From: Polycyclovorans sp002706265
GTDB lineage: Bacteria; Pseudomonadota; Gammaproteobacteria; Nevskiales; Nevskiaceae
Length of the DNA stretch: 64,000 nucleotides
Assembly: GCA_963973915.1 (NCBI GenBank)
Contig: CAXBBM010000004.1
Coordinates: 62,001-126,000 of the forward strand
Direction: 5' to 3'
The position numbers and the translations under genes were made by a program. The notes under the pieces are model-generated. The model had not been told where the DNA came from. It saw nothing but the letters and a program-made list of their open reading frames with translations, and did no database searches. The first letter of the stretch is position 1, and every line of letters begins with the position of its first letter. Shown here piece by piece: positions 34,602-45,396 of this stretch.

Positions 34602-36778
34602 TCGCCCAGGCGCCGTTCCGTCTCCACCGCTTTCACGGCGGGCTGCACCTCGACGATCGCAAGGCGCTGTCCACGGGCACGCCCATCGCCGAGGTGCCGC
34701 TGCCGCCGCTGATGGTCTTGCCGCTCACGCAGCACATCGGCGGGGCCGCCAAACCCTGTGTGCAGGTGGGCGACCGGGTGCGCCGTGGCCAGACGGTGGC
34801 GCACGCGCAGGGGGTGGTGTCATCGCCGGTTCACGCCCCCACCTCGGGCCGCATCACCGCCATCGAGGCGCGCCCTGTGCCGCATCCCTCCGGCCTCAGC
34901 GCCGACTGTCTGGTGCTGGAGCCCGACGGACGGGACCAGCCGCTGGATACGCCGGAATGGGCGCCGTTGCCTGACTTCGCCGCCGCCACGCCCGCGCAGA
35001 TTCGCGACATCGCCCGCGCCGCGGGCATTGTCGGCCTGGGCGGCGCCGCGTTCCCCTCGGCGATCAAGCTCAACCCCGGCCGCGTCGTCGACACCCTGAT
35101 CATCAACGGCGCCGAGTGCGAGCCCTACATCAGTTGCGACCAGATGCTGATGACCGAACAGGCCGACGAGGTGGTGCTGGGCATTCAGGTGGTCCTGCAC
35201 GCACTGGCGGCGCCGCGGTGTCTGGTGGGCATCGAAGACAACAAGCCCGAGGCCATTCGCGCCATGTCGCGCGCCGCTGAGCACGACGCGCGCATCTCGG
35301 TGGTGGTGGTGCCCACCCGCTACCCGCAGGGCGGCGAAAAGCAGTTGATTCAAACGCTCACCGGCCTCGAAGTGCCCAGCGAAGGCCTGCCGCTGGACCT
35401 CGGCATCGTCTGCCACAACCCCGGCACCGTCCGCGCCGTGGGACGCGCCGTGTGCTTTGCCGAGCCCTTGATCGAACGCATCATCACCGTCACCGGTGAG
35501 GCCATCGCCCAGCCGTGCAATCTGCGGGTGCGCCTGGGCACCCTGATGTCACACCTGGTCGCGCAGGCCGGCGGCTTCACCGACACGCCCGGCCGGGTGT
35601 TGATGGGCGGCCCGATGATGGGCTTCGCACTGCCGGCGCTGGACGTGCCGGTCATCAAGGCCACCAACTGCGTGCTGGCGCTGGCGCCCGAGCAGGTTCG
35701 CCCCACGCCCGAGGCGCAGCCCTGCATCCGCTGCGGCGAGTGCGTCACCGTGTGCCCGGCGCGGCTGTTGCCGCAACAGTTGTACTGGCATGCCCGTGCC
35801 CGCGAGTTCGAGGCGGCCGAAGACCTCAATCTGTTCGACTGCATCGAATGCGGCTGCTGCGCCATGGTCTGCCCCAGCCACATCCCGCTGGTGCAGTACT
35901 ACCGCTTCGCCAAGACCGAGATTCACGCCGCCGAAGCCGAGAAGCGGCTGGCCGACGCCGCACGCCAGCGCCACGAGGCGCGGCTGGCGCGCATCGAACG
36001 CGAAGAGCGCGCCAAAGAAGAGGCCCGCGCCCGCAAGAAGGCCGCACTGGCGGCCAAAACGTCCGCGCCGTCCGCGAGCCCGGCCACACCGCCGCCCGCC
36101 GCAACCCCCGCCCCGGCGCCGACAAGCGCGCCAGCACCGGCAGCGGCAGATGACCCGGTGGCGGTCGCCATGGCCCGTGCCCAGGCCCGCCGCGCCGCCA
36201 ACAATGCCGTGCCGGCCCCGGCCTCGGTCGAGCCCGCCGACGGCGACGGCGACGGCAAGCCGGCAAGCGCGCCGCCCGCACAGGCCAACTCGGCCGAGGA
36301 CGACCCGGTGGCCAAGGCCATCGCCGCTGCCAAGGCGCGCAAGGCGGCCAAGGCCGCGGCTGCGCCCGATGCGGATCAGGGGGCGGACCCAGGGGCGGAC
36401 CAGGGGGCGGACGAACGCGATCCCGTCGCCACGGCAATTGCCGCAGCCCAGGCACGAAAAGCCGCCAAAGACGCTCCCCGTGCAAGCGCCACTCCCGACG
36501 CGGTTGCGGCGACTGACGAAGTTGATCCCGTGGCCAAGGCCATCGCGGCTGCCAAGGCGCGCAAGGCGGCCCGTGCCGCCGACGTGCCGTCGCCCTCCGA
36601 GCCGAGCGCCGAAGCAGATGATCCGGTTGCACGCGCCATGGCGGCGGCCAAAGCCCGCAAAGCGGCCAAGGTGGCCAGCGCAACGCCGGCCGACGACGAC
36701 GACCCCGTGGCCAAGGCCATTGCCGCCGCCAAGGCCCGCAAAGCGGCGCGCGACGCGGCCGGAAACGCGCCGCAATGA
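34598..36778 (+). CDS. rsxC: Electron transport complex subunit RsxC (RnfC)
   Basis: A 726-residue peripheral subunit that binds NADH and FMN. A Rossmann-like part includes GIVGLGGAAFPSAIKLNP and NGAECEPYISCDQMLM. Two 4Fe-4S motifs are CIRCGECVTVCPARLLP and CIECGCCAMVCPSHIPL. After a charged coiled coil (about 445-490), the last 210 residues hold six repeats of DPVAxAxAxAxARKAAxxA. The start is the GTG at 34598, overlapping the rsxB stop. The frame is open far upstream inside rsxB, but without homology. The stop overlaps rsxD. Confidence 0.94.
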   Translation: MIAQAPFRLHRFHGGLHLDDRKALSTGTPIAEVPLPPLMVLPLTQHIGGAAKPCVQVGDRVRRGQTVAHAQGVVSSPVHAPTSGRITAIEARPVPHPSGLSADCLVLEPDGRDQPLDTPEWAPLPDFAAATPAQIRDIARAAGIVGLGGAAFPSAIKLNPGRVVDTLIINGAECEPYISCDQMLMTEQADEVVLGIQVVLHALAAPRCLVGIEDNKPEAIRAMSRAAEHDARISVVVVPTRYPQGGEKQLIQTLTGLEVPSEGLPLDLGIVCHNPGTVRAVGRAVCFAEPLIERIITVTGEAIAQPCNLRVRLGTLMSHLVAQAGGFTDTPGRVLMGGPMMGFALPALDVPVIKATNCVLALAPEQVRPTPEAQPCIRCGECVTVCPARLLPQQLYWHARAREFEAAEDLNLFDCIECGCCAMVCPSHIPLVQYYRFAKTEIHAAEAEKRLADAARQRHEARLARIEREERAKEEARARKKAALAAKTSAPSASPATPPPAATPAPAPTSAPAPAAADDPVAVAMARAQARRAANNAVPAPASVEPADGDGDGKPASAPPAQANSAEDDPVAKAIAAAKARKAAKAAAAPDADQGADPGADQGADERDPVATAIAAAQARKAAKDAPRASATPDAVAATDEVDPVAKAIAAAKARKAARAADVPSPSEPSAEADDPVARAMAAAKARKAAKVASATPADDDDPVAKAIAAAKARKAARDAAGNAPQ
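36149..36763 (+). repeat. Six degenerate Ala/Lys-rich repeats in the RsxC tail
   Basis: Six copies of a 19-residue unit (DPVAKAIAAAKARKAAKAA type) are separated by variable Ala/Pro/Asp linkers. The codons differ between copies, so this is an old expansion maintained at protein level. Alanine-rich RnfC tails are common in gammaproteobacteria. Confidence 0.9.
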
Positions 36779-37752
36779 ACCGCGACCTGATCAGCTCGCC
36801 GCATCTGCGCGTGCAGCCCAGCGTGCGCGGCGTGATGTTGCGGGTGCTGGGCGCCCTGCTGCCGGGCATTGCGGTGTGCACCGGGCTGTTCGGCCCCGGC
36901 GTGCTGCTCAACCTGCTGTGGTGCATCAGCGCCGCGGTGCTGACAGAAGTGCTGGTGATGGCCCTGCGCGGCCGCAGTTGGCGGGTGATTGGCGATGGCA
37001 GCGCGGTGCTCACCGGCGCGCTGCTGGCGCTGGCGCTGCCGCCCGATGCGCCGTGGTGGCTGCCGGTGCTGGGCGGCCTGTTCGCGGTGGCGCTGGGCAA
37101 GCAGGTCTACGGCGGCATCGGCTTCAATCCCTTCAATCCGGCCATGGTCGGTTACGTGGTGCTGCTGATCAGCTTTCCGGTGGCGATGACCGCGTGGCCG
37201 GCGCCGCACCTGGCCTGGGCCGCCGACGCGGTGAGCCAGGCCACCGCGCTGGACCACGTGCGCACCGAGCTGACGCAGGGCCGCACCTTGAGCGAAATCC
37301 AGCTCGATCCCGGCTTTGCCGGCCACCAACTGCGCGGCTGGCTGTGGGTGTCGCTGGCGTATCTGGCCGGCGGCCTGTTTCTGCTGCAGCAGCGCACCAT
37401 CGGCTGGCAGATTCCGCTCGGCGTGCTGCTGGGCATGGGGCTGATGGCGTTGATCTTCTGGGGCGTGGACAGCGACCGCTACGCCTCGCCGCTGTTCCAC
37501 TGGACCAGCGGCGCGGCGATGCTGGGGGCGTTTTTCATCGCCACCGATCCGGTGTCGGCCAGCACCACGCCCCGCGGACGGCTGCTGTTCGGGCTGGGCG
37601 TGGGGGCCCTGACCTGGATCATCCGCAGCTGGGGCGGCTATCCCGACGGCTTCGCGTTTGCGGTGCTGCTGATGAACATTCTCGCGCCCACGCTGGACCG
37701 CTATACCCCCACCCGCGTCTACGGCACGGGGCGCCGCCCGGAGCGCCCATGA
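36775..37752 (+). CDS. rsxD: Electron transport complex subunit RsxD (RnfD)
   Basis: A 325-residue membrane subunit with covalently bound FMN. The sequence FNPFNPAMVGYVVLLISFP is the conserved core. The attachment threonine is probably T157 in SQATAL, which fits the SxAT pattern of E. coli-type RsxD. FFIATDPVSASTTPRGRL lies near the C-terminal helices. The ATG overlaps the rsxC stop and the stop overlaps rsxG. Confidence 0.95.
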   Translation: MNRDLISSPHLRVQPSVRGVMLRVLGALLPGIAVCTGLFGPGVLLNLLWCISAAVLTEVLVMALRGRSWRVIGDGSAVLTGALLALALPPDAPWWLPVLGGLFAVALGKQVYGGIGFNPFNPAMVGYVVLLISFPVAMTAWPAPHLAWAADAVSQATALDHVRTELTQGRTLSEIQLDPGFAGHQLRGWLWVSLAYLAGGLFLLQQRTIGWQIPLGVLLGMGLMALIFWGVDSDRYASPLFHWTSGAAMLGAFFIATDPVSASTTPRGRLLFGLGVGALTWIIRSWGGYPDGFAFAVLLMNILAPTLDRYTPTRVYGTGRRPERP

Positions 37753-38444
37753 CCGACCGCGCCCCGCATCTGCGGCAGATGATGAAATCCGGCGGTCTGC
37801 TGGCCGCTTTTGGCGTGGTCACGGCGGCGCTGCTGGCGGGCGTGTATGCACTGACCAAGGACCAGATTGCCGCCTCGCAGCAAGCGCGCCTGCTGCGCGA
37901 GCTGCAGGCGGTGCTGCCGGCCGACCGCTACGACAACGACCTTACGGCCGATACCACGACGGTCACCGACCCGAGGCTGGGCGGCACCAGCACCGTGTAC
38001 CGCGCCCGGCTCGACGGCACGCCGGTGGCCAGCCTGCTCACCGTGGTCGCGCACGACGGCTACAGCGGCGATATTCACCTGCTGGTGGGCGTCACCCCCG
38101 ACGGCACCGTGACCGGCGTGCGCGTCACCCAGCATCGCGAAACCCCCGGCCTGGGTGACAAGATCGACCTGCGGGTATCGAAATGGATCCTCGAGTTCAC
38201 CGGCCGCGCGCTGGGCGATCCGCCGGCCGATGAATGGACGGTGCGCAAGGACGGCGGAGCCTTCGACCAGTTCACCGGCGCCACCATTACCCCGCGTGCG
38301 GTGGTCAAGGCCGTGGCACGCACGCTGGACGTGACCGCCGAGCGCCAGTCGCAATGGTGGTCGGCCGCAGCCGGTGAGGCCGCATCCAGATTGCCCACGC
38401 GCACGCCCCCGGCCACCCACCCCGCGGAGACCATCGACCCATGA
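37749..38444 (+). CDS. rsxG: Electron transport complex subunit RsxG (RnfG)
   Basis: A 231-residue subunit with one N-terminal helix and a periplasmic FMN-binding domain. The flavinylation motif is TGAT at 176-179 (FDQFTGATIT), with FMN on T179. HRETPGLGDKIDL precedes it, as in other RnfG proteins. The ATG overlaps the rsxD stop. The same frame is open upstream through rsxC as an artefact of high GC. ApbE, which attaches the FMN, is not in the window. Confidence 0.94.
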   Translation: MTDRAPHLRQMMKSGGLLAAFGVVTAALLAGVYALTKDQIAASQQARLLRELQAVLPADRYDNDLTADTTTVTDPRLGGTSTVYRARLDGTPVASLLTVVAHDGYSGDIHLLVGVTPDGTVTGVRVTQHRETPGLGDKIDLRVSKWILEFTGRALGDPPADEWTVRKDGGAFDQFTGATITPRAVVKAVARTLDVTAERQSQWWSAAAGEAASRLPTRTPPATHPAETIDP

Positions 38445-39121
38445 ACCTCGCCAAACTGGTCCGCGACGGCCTGTGGACCAACAACCCCGGACTGGTGCAG
38501 CTGCTGGGCCTGTGCCCGCTGCTGGCGGTGAGCAACAATTTCGTCAACGCGCTGTCGCTGGGGCTGGCGACCTTGTTCGTGCTCACCGTCTCCAACCTCA
38601 CGGTGTCGGCCATCCGCAACGTGGTGCGGCCCGAGATTCGCATTCCCGTGTTCGTCATGGTCATCGCCTCGCTGGTGACCCTGGTCGAGCTGGTGATGAA
38701 CGCCTACCTGCAAACGCTGTACGACATCCTCGGCATCTTTCTGCCCATCATCACCACCAACTGCGCCATCATCGGCCGCGCCGAGGCGTTCGCTTCCAAG
38801 AACCGCGTGCTGCCGGCGCTGATCGACGGTTTCATGATGGGCCTGGGCTTTCTGCTGGTGCTGGTGGTGCTGGGCGGCGCCCGCGAAATCCTGTCGCTGG
38901 GCACCCTGGGACAGGGCCTGCATCTGCTGCTGGGCGACGCCTTCGAGGGCGTGTACTGGACGATCATTCCCGACACCCAGGGGCTGCTGCTGGCGGCACT
39001 GCCGCCCGGCGCCTTCATCGGGCTGGGGCTGATGATTGCGCTGAAGAACGTGATCGACCGCCGCGTCAAGCAGTGGCGCCAGCCGTCGTCGTCGCCGGTT
39101 GCCGCCGCCGCGAACGCATGA
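38441..39121 (+). CDS. rsxE: Electron transport complex subunit RsxE (RnfE)
   Basis: A 226-residue integral membrane protein homologous to RsxA. NNPGLVQLLGLCPLLAVSNN and FLPIITTNCAIIGRAEAFA contain the cysteines for the shared iron-sulfur centre. The ATG overlaps the rsxG stop. It is the last rsx gene before nth, the same order as E. coli rsxABCDGE-nth. Confidence 0.95.
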   Translation: MNLAKLVRDGLWTNNPGLVQLLGLCPLLAVSNNFVNALSLGLATLFVLTVSNLTVSAIRNVVRPEIRIPVFVMVIASLVTLVELVMNAYLQTLYDILGIFLPIITTNCAIIGRAEAFASKNRVLPALIDGFMMGLGFLLVLVVLGGAREILSLGTLGQGLHLLLGDAFEGVYWTIIPDTQGLLLAALPPGAFIGLGLMIALKNVIDRRVKQWRQPSSSPVAAAANA

Positions 39122-39139
39122 GCCACGCATGAGCCACGC
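39118..39139 (+). repeat. Two 11-bp tandem repeats at the rsxE-nth junction
   Basis: ATGAGCCACGC occurs twice in a row, followed directly by the nth ATG. The first ATG overlaps the rsxE stop. Both repeat ATGs run into a TGA after four codons, so only the third ATG opens nth. A small slippage duplication has moved nth away from its probable original ATGA coupling. Confidence 0.85.
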
Positions 39140-39802
39140 ATGAACCGGGACAGCCGCGCCGAACTCTATCGGCGCCTGCGGGCCGCCAATCCATCGCCGA
39201 CCACCGAGTTGCGTTTCAGCTCGCCGTTCGAACTGCTGGTGGCGGTGGTGCTCTCGGCCCAGGCCACCGATGTGGGCGTCAACAAGGCCATGGCCCGGTT
39301 GTTTCCGGTGGCCAACACCCCGCAGGCCATTCTGGCGCTGGGGGAGGCGGGCCTGCGCGACTTCATCAAGACCCTCGGGCTCTACCAGACCAAGGCCAAG
39401 AACGTGATCGGCCTGTGCCAGCGGCTCATCGACCTGCACGACGGACAGGTTCCGCACGACCGCGAGGCGCTGGAAGCCCTGCCGGGCGTGGGCCGCAAAA
39501 CCGCCAACGTGGTGCTGAACACCGCCTTCGGCGAGCCGACGATCGCGGTCGATACGCACATCTTCAGGGTCGCGAACCGCACCGGCCTGGCCAGGGGCAA
39601 GACCGTGCGCGCGGTGGAAGACCGGCTGGTGCGCGTCACGCCCGCCGAGTACGCGCGCGATGCGCACCACTGGCTGATTCTGCACGGGCGCTACGTTTGC
39701 AAGGCCCGCAAGCCGGAGTGCTGGCGCTGTTCGGTGATCGACCTGTGCGACCATCGCCCCAAGACCCCCGCCCCGCCCGACCTGACGCCGCCCCTCGCCT
39801 GA
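39140..39802 (+). CDS. nth: Endonuclease III
   Basis: A 220-residue DNA glycosylase/AP lyase that removes oxidised pyrimidines. The helix-hairpin-helix is LPGVGRKTANVVL, whose lysine is the Schiff-base nucleophile. The catalytic aspartate lies in AVDTHIFRVANR. The 4Fe-4S cysteines are in CKARKPECWRCSVIDLC (C-x6-C-x2-C-x5-C). It follows the rsx operon as in E. coli. The stop overlaps the next ATG (TGATG). Confidence 0.96.
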   Translation: MNRDSRAELYRRLRAANPSPTTELRFSSPFELLVAVVLSAQATDVGVNKAMARLFPVANTPQAILALGEAGLRDFIKTLGLYQTKAKNVIGLCQRLIDLHDGQVPHDREALEALPGVGRKTANVVLNTAFGEPTIAVDTHIFRVANRTGLARGKTVRAVEDRLVRVTPAEYARDAHHWLILHGRYVCKARKPECWRCSVIDLCDHRPKTPAPPDLTPPLA

Positions 39803-40149
39803 TGAAACCCACCCGCTTCAAACCGCAGCTGCGCCTGTTTCAGATCATCACCGTCATCGGCCTGAGCCTGGCGGCCAATTACGGCTACGTGCTGTGGACC
39901 TGGCCCGAGCTGACCGACGACGCGCTGAACGAATCGGTGGCGATCAACCTTGCCGTCGCGCTCAGCCAGCGCGGCCCCCACCTGGCACCGGACGAGGCCG
40001 CCACCGAGCGCCTGCGCGAGCAGATCCGCAGCGAAATCATCGGCCAGCACGCCGAAGCCCGGGAGAAGGTGGAACGCCGCTTCGGCATTGGCCTGCTGCT
40101 GTCGGTGATCGGCTGCGTGCAACTGCTGACAAGCCGCAGCACACGCTAG
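39802..40149 (+). CDS. Small membrane protein of unknown function
   Basis: A 115-residue protein translationally coupled to nth. It has an N-terminal hydrophobic helix (about 13-33, LFQIITVIGLSLAANYGYVL), a charged central region (35-90) and a second helix near the C-terminus (FGIGLLLSVIGCVQLL). No family is recognised. The topology suggests a periplasmic or cytoplasmic loop between two anchors. Confidence 0.7.
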   Translation: MKPTRFKPQLRLFQIITVIGLSLAANYGYVLWTWPELTDDALNESVAINLAVALSQRGPHLAPDEAATERLREQIRSEIIGQHAEAREKVERRFGIGLLLSVIGCVQLLTSRSTR

Positions 40150-40260
40150 CGGGCGAAGGCGCGAATCGCGCCGGGCAACGCCGTGGCGGCGCAGCGGCCG
40201 GACGCAGGCTTTGCGACGCGCTGCCGGCGCTGGACGGGTGCCGGCGTCCGGCGAATGCCG

Positions 40261-40266
40261 TACAAT
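40261..40266 (+). promoter_or_regulatory. Candidate -10 box for rplY
   Basis: TACAAT lies 76 bp before the rplY ATG in an otherwise GC-rich spacer. No convincing -35 box is seen at the right distance. The rest of 40150-40341 shows no gene. Confidence 0.35.
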
Positions 40267-40341
40267 CGCGCCCCCGCGGGAACTGGTCGCGGTTCCTGCG
40301 TTCTATCCGCCCGTGTCACACGGGCCCAACCGAGAGTCACC

Positions 40342-40977
40342 ATGACCCAGACATTTGTTGTTGAAGCCGAGCCGCGTGTTGCGCAAGGAACGGGTGCGAG
40401 CCGCCGTCTGCGCCGCACCGGCAAGATCCCCGCCATCATCTATGGCGGTAACGATGGCCCGCAGAACATCACCATCAGCCATAACGAACTGCTCAAGCAG
40501 CTCAAGGTTGAAGCGTTCTACGCCCACATTCTCACCATCGAACTGGAAGGCAAGAACGTCCAGGCCGTGCTGAAGGACCTGCAGCGCCACCCGGTGCGTG
40601 ACGAGGTGTATCACGCCGACTTCCAGCGCGTCGTCGCGGACCAGGTGCTGCGCAAGAGCGTGCCGCTGCACTTCATCGGCGAAGACGTGGCCCCCGGCAT
40701 CAAGCTGGGCGGCGGCATGATCGAGCACTTCATAAACGAAGTGGAAATCGAGTGCCTCCCGGCCGACCTGCCCGAGTTCATCGCCGTCGACGTGTCCAAA
40801 CTGGCGCTGGGCGAGGTGATTCACCTTGCCGATCTGTCGCTGCCCCAGGGCGTGACCCTGATCGAGCTCAAGCACGACAACAACATCGGTGTCGTGTCCT
40901 GCCACCTGACCAAGGTCGGCAAGCTTGATGAAGAAGAAGCCGAAGGCGACGAAGCCGCCGAGGGCGACGACAAGTAA
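40342..40977 (+). CDS. rplY: 50S ribosomal protein L25, long (CTC) form
   Basis: A 211-residue L25 that binds 5S rRNA. The N-terminal L25 domain covers about residues 1-92 (GASRRLRRTGKIPAIIYGG) and the C-terminal TL5/CTC beta domain follows (FIGEDVAPGIKLGGGMIEHFINEVEIECLPADLPEFI). It ends in an acidic tail. The ATG has GAGAG upstream. A perfect terminator follows, then pth. Confidence 0.96.
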   Translation: MTQTFVVEAEPRVAQGTGASRRLRRTGKIPAIIYGGNDGPQNITISHNELLKQLKVEAFYAHILTIELEGKNVQAVLKDLQRHPVRDEVYHADFQRVVADQVLRKSVPLHFIGEDVAPGIKLGGGMIEHFINEVEIECLPADLPEFIAVDVSKLALGEVIHLADLSLPQGVTLIELKHDNNIGVVSCHLTKVGKLDEEEAEGDEAAEGDDK

Positions 40978-40998
40978 GCTGCCGCTGCGGCGTGACCG

Positions 40999-41031
40999 CC
41001 CGTCCGTTGGGTTGCCACGGACGGGTTTTTT
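40999..41031 (+). terminator. Rho-independent terminator after rplY
   Basis: Stem CCCGTCCGT paired with ACGGACGGG across a 9-nt loop, followed by six T. It lies 22 bp after the stop. Confidence 0.9.
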
Positions 41032-41122
41032 ATGACCGTGGACCGGTGCGAGTGCGCACGCGCATGAGGGCCTCCCCTCGACCCCCCACGAACGGTTTCA
41101 GACTTCAAGCGGTGAACACCCG

Positions 41123-41701
41123 ATGTCAGAGCTGGTTGCCCTGATCGGCCTCGGAAACCCCGGTGCCGAATACGCACAGACCCGCCACAACGCGGGGTTC
41201 TGGTGGATTGACGCCCTGGCGCGCGAGGCTGCTGTCAGCCTGCGGCCCGAGGCCAAGTTTCACAGCCACGCGGCGCGGGCCACTCTGGGCGGCCGCGACG
41301 TGCTGCTGGTGCAGCCGCAAACCTTCATGAACCGCAGCGGCCAGGCGGTGCAGGCCATTGCCCAGTTCTACAAGATTGCCCCCGCCAACCTGCTGATCGC
41401 CCACGACGAGCTCGACCTGCCGCCCGGCACCGCGCGGCTGAAGCTGGGCGGCGGTCACGGCGGTCACAACGGGCTGCGCAGCATTCACGCCGCGATGGGC
41501 GCCGAGTACCGGCGGCTGCGGATTGGCATCGGGCATCCCGGTGACCGCGCCGAGGTGCTCAACTACGTGCTGGGGCGCCCCGGTCGGGACGATGACCGCG
41601 CCATCAACGACGCATTGATCCGGGCCAGCGGCGCGCTGGGCACCTGGCTCACCAAGGGTTGGGAGCCGGCCATGACCCAACTTCACACTCAATCGGTTTA
41701 A
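41123..41701 (+). CDS. pth: Peptidyl-tRNA hydrolase
   Basis: A 192-residue enzyme that frees tRNA from stalled peptidyl-tRNA. The N-terminus GLGNPGAEYAQTRHNAGFWWID contains the catalytic histidine and the nearby asparagine. The segments QPQTFMNRSGQAV, AHDELDLPPGTARLKLGGGHGGHNGLRSI and RIGIGHPG complete the signature. The rplY-pth-ychF order is typical of gammaproteobacteria. Confidence 0.97.
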   Translation: MSELVALIGLGNPGAEYAQTRHNAGFWWIDALAREAAVSLRPEAKFHSHAARATLGGRDVLLVQPQTFMNRSGQAVQAIAQFYKIAPANLLIAHDELDLPPGTARLKLGGGHGGHNGLRSIHAAMGAEYRRLRIGIGHPGDRAEVLNYVLGRPGRDDDRAINDALIRASGALGTWLTKGWEPAMTQLHTQSV

Positions 41702-41719
41702 CGGACGGACGCAAACGGT

Positions 41720-42811
<1,092 letters not shown>

Positions 42812-42915
42812 AGGGCGAATTCAACGCCGAAGGGCAACACCTGCAACCGCGCCCGAACCGCCGCTTTTCACTTTTGGCGCGCGGGACGTGCTTCAGCTCG
42901 CTCTCCCACACTCGA

Positions 42916-42943
42916 AGCCCGCCCTCACCGGCGGGCTTTTTTT
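42916..42943 (+). terminator. Rho-independent terminator after ychF
   Basis: AGCCCGCC and GGCGGGCT form a perfect 8-bp stem with a 6-nt loop, followed by a run of T. It sits about 105 bp after the ychF stop. Confidence 0.88.
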
Positions 42944-43058
42944 CGTGGGTGCACGCTGCGTCCCCCCTGTGCGGCGGCCGGTTTGAGTGCGGATTGCGGT
43001 CAACGAAGGCTTGGGTCAGGCGTCGCCTTTCAGGCACACGTTGTGCCAACATGGACGC

Positions 43059-43340
43059 ATGAAGCCCTTCACTTGGAATACCGAGAAGAACCGCTGGCTG
43101 AAAGCAACGCGAGGGGTGTCGTTTGAAGATGTGGTGTTCCATCTGGCAGCCGGAGATGTGCTGGACACGTTTGAGCACCCCAACCAGGCGCGCTATCCCG
43201 GCCAGCAGATTCATGCAGTGATGATTGAGGGCTATGTGATGTTGGTGCCCTTCATCGAGACCGACGAAGAGGTCTTTCTGAAAACCATCATCCCCAGCCG
43301 CAAGGCCACCAAAACCTACCGAGGACCTGGCGATGAATGA
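43059..43340 (+). CDS. BrnT-like putative toxin
   Basis: A 93-residue protein resembling BrnT-type RNase toxins: FTWNTEKNRWLKATRGVSFEDVVFHLAAGDV at the N-terminus and a C-terminal EVFLKTIIPSRKATKTY. In BrnT the fold is RelE-like and cleaves mRNA. The ATG at 43059 gives the conserved start. The 8-bp overlap with a ribbon-helix-helix gene downstream supports a toxin-first module, the BrnTA order. Confidence 0.68.
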   Translation: MKPFTWNTEKNRWLKATRGVSFEDVVFHLAAGDVLDTFEHPNQARYPGQQIHAVMIEGYVMLVPFIETDEEVFLKTIIPSRKATKTYRGPGDE

Positions 43341-43599
43341 TTTCGATCAAAACGAGCAAAGCATCCTGGACGCGTTCGAGGCCGGCACGCTCACGCCCGT
43401 TGCCGATGGCGCCGACACGCGAGCCCGGCATCAATCCTATGCAGAGGCTGCGTTCCGCAAGGACGCGCGCATCAATATTCGCCTGCCGTCCAAAGACCTT
43501 CGTAGTCTGCAAAAGCGGGCGTTGGCCGAGGGCATTCCCTACCAGACCTTGGTGGCAAGCATCCTGCACAAATATGTGGAGGGTCGGTTGCACGAGTAA
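43333..43599 (+). CDS. CopG/ribbon-helix-helix putative antitoxin
   Basis: An 88-residue protein with a disordered acidic N-terminus (toxin-binding) and a C-terminal ribbon-helix-helix: INIRLPSKDLRSLQKRALAEGIPYQTLVASILHKYVEG. It would neutralise the BrnT-like toxin and repress the pair. It starts within the toxin's last codons. Confidence 0.75.
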   Translation: MNDFDQNEQSILDAFEAGTLTPVADGADTRARHQSYAEAAFRKDARINIRLPSKDLRSLQKRALAEGIPYQTLVASILHKYVEGRLHE

Positions 43600-43771
43600 C
43601 GCGCGGGGAAGTCGGGTTGAAACCCGCCCCACCTTCAGAAGGGGCAGTCTTGGTCGTCAGACCCACTCTGGGGCTGGTGCGCGCCACGCCATCCGCGCCT
43701 TGATCTGATTCAGCGGTGCCCTGCCACGCCACAGGTCATAATCGTGCTTTGCATTTCGGCTGAATCCTGCT

Positions 43772-44755
<984 letters not shown>

Positions 44756-44799
44756 GCCAAAGCGGCGATACTCCCGCTTCCCAATTTCTGGTCCGCACC

Positions 44800-45390
44800 A
44801 TGAACCCCCGCCTGCTGGCCTCACGCATCACTTTTCTTTCTGCACTACTCCTCGGAGCCATCATGACCCCTGCTGTCGCCGCTGAAACCGTCAACGTTCG
44901 CCTGAACACCACCGCCGGCACCATTGAGCTTGCGCTTGATGCCAAGGCCGCGCCGAAGACCACCGACAACTTCGTGCAGTACGTCAAGGACGGCCACTAC
45001 GACGGGCTGGTGTTTCACCGCGTGATCAAGGGTTTCATGGTTCAGGGCGGCGGCTACGACGCAAAGTACGCGCAGCGCACCACCCGCAAGCCCATCGAGA
45101 ACGAAGCCAAAAACGGCCTGAAGAACACGCGCGGCACCATTGCCATGGCCCGCACCGGTGACCCGCACTCGGCGTCGTCGCAGTTCTTCATCAACCACGG
45201 CGACAACGGTTTCCTCGACTATCCCGGTCAGGACGGCTGGGGCTACGCCGTATTTGGCAAGGTCACCAGCGGCATGGACGTGCTCGACAAGATCGCCGAA
45301 GCACCCACCGGCAACACGCCGCCGTTCGGCCGCGACGTGCCGGTCACCCAGGTGGTGATCACCTCGGCCGAGGTCATCTCGGAGGAGTAA
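44800..45390 (+). CDS. Periplasmic cyclophilin-type peptidyl-prolyl isomerase
   Basis: A 196-residue isomerase. A signal peptide (hydrophobic about 10-25, cleavage near AVAAE) precedes the cyclophilin domain: FHRVIKGFMVQGGG, SSQFFINHGDNGFLD and YAVFGKVTSGMDVLDKI. It resembles PpiA-type enzymes, with the E. coli-class active-site FHR. An in-frame internal ATG at the third residue before PAVAAE could produce a cytoplasmic form, but the signal favours export. lpxH follows by 6 bp. Confidence 0.92.
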   Translation: MNPRLLASRITFLSALLLGAIMTPAVAAETVNVRLNTTAGTIELALDAKAAPKTTDNFVQYVKDGHYDGLVFHRVIKGFMVQGGGYDAKYAQRTTRKPIENEAKNGLKNTRGTIAMARTGDPHSASSQFFINHGDNGFLDYPGQDGWGYAVFGKVTSGMDVLDKIAEAPTGNTPPFGRDVPVTQVVITSAEVISEE

Positions 45391-45396
45391 GCCGCG

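Noticed and set aside
35790..37748. Long frame extending rsxG upstream through rsxC and rsxD
   Set aside because: The upstream 650 codons are Arg/Pro-rich shadow sequence. RsxG begins at the ATG overlapping the rsxD stop.
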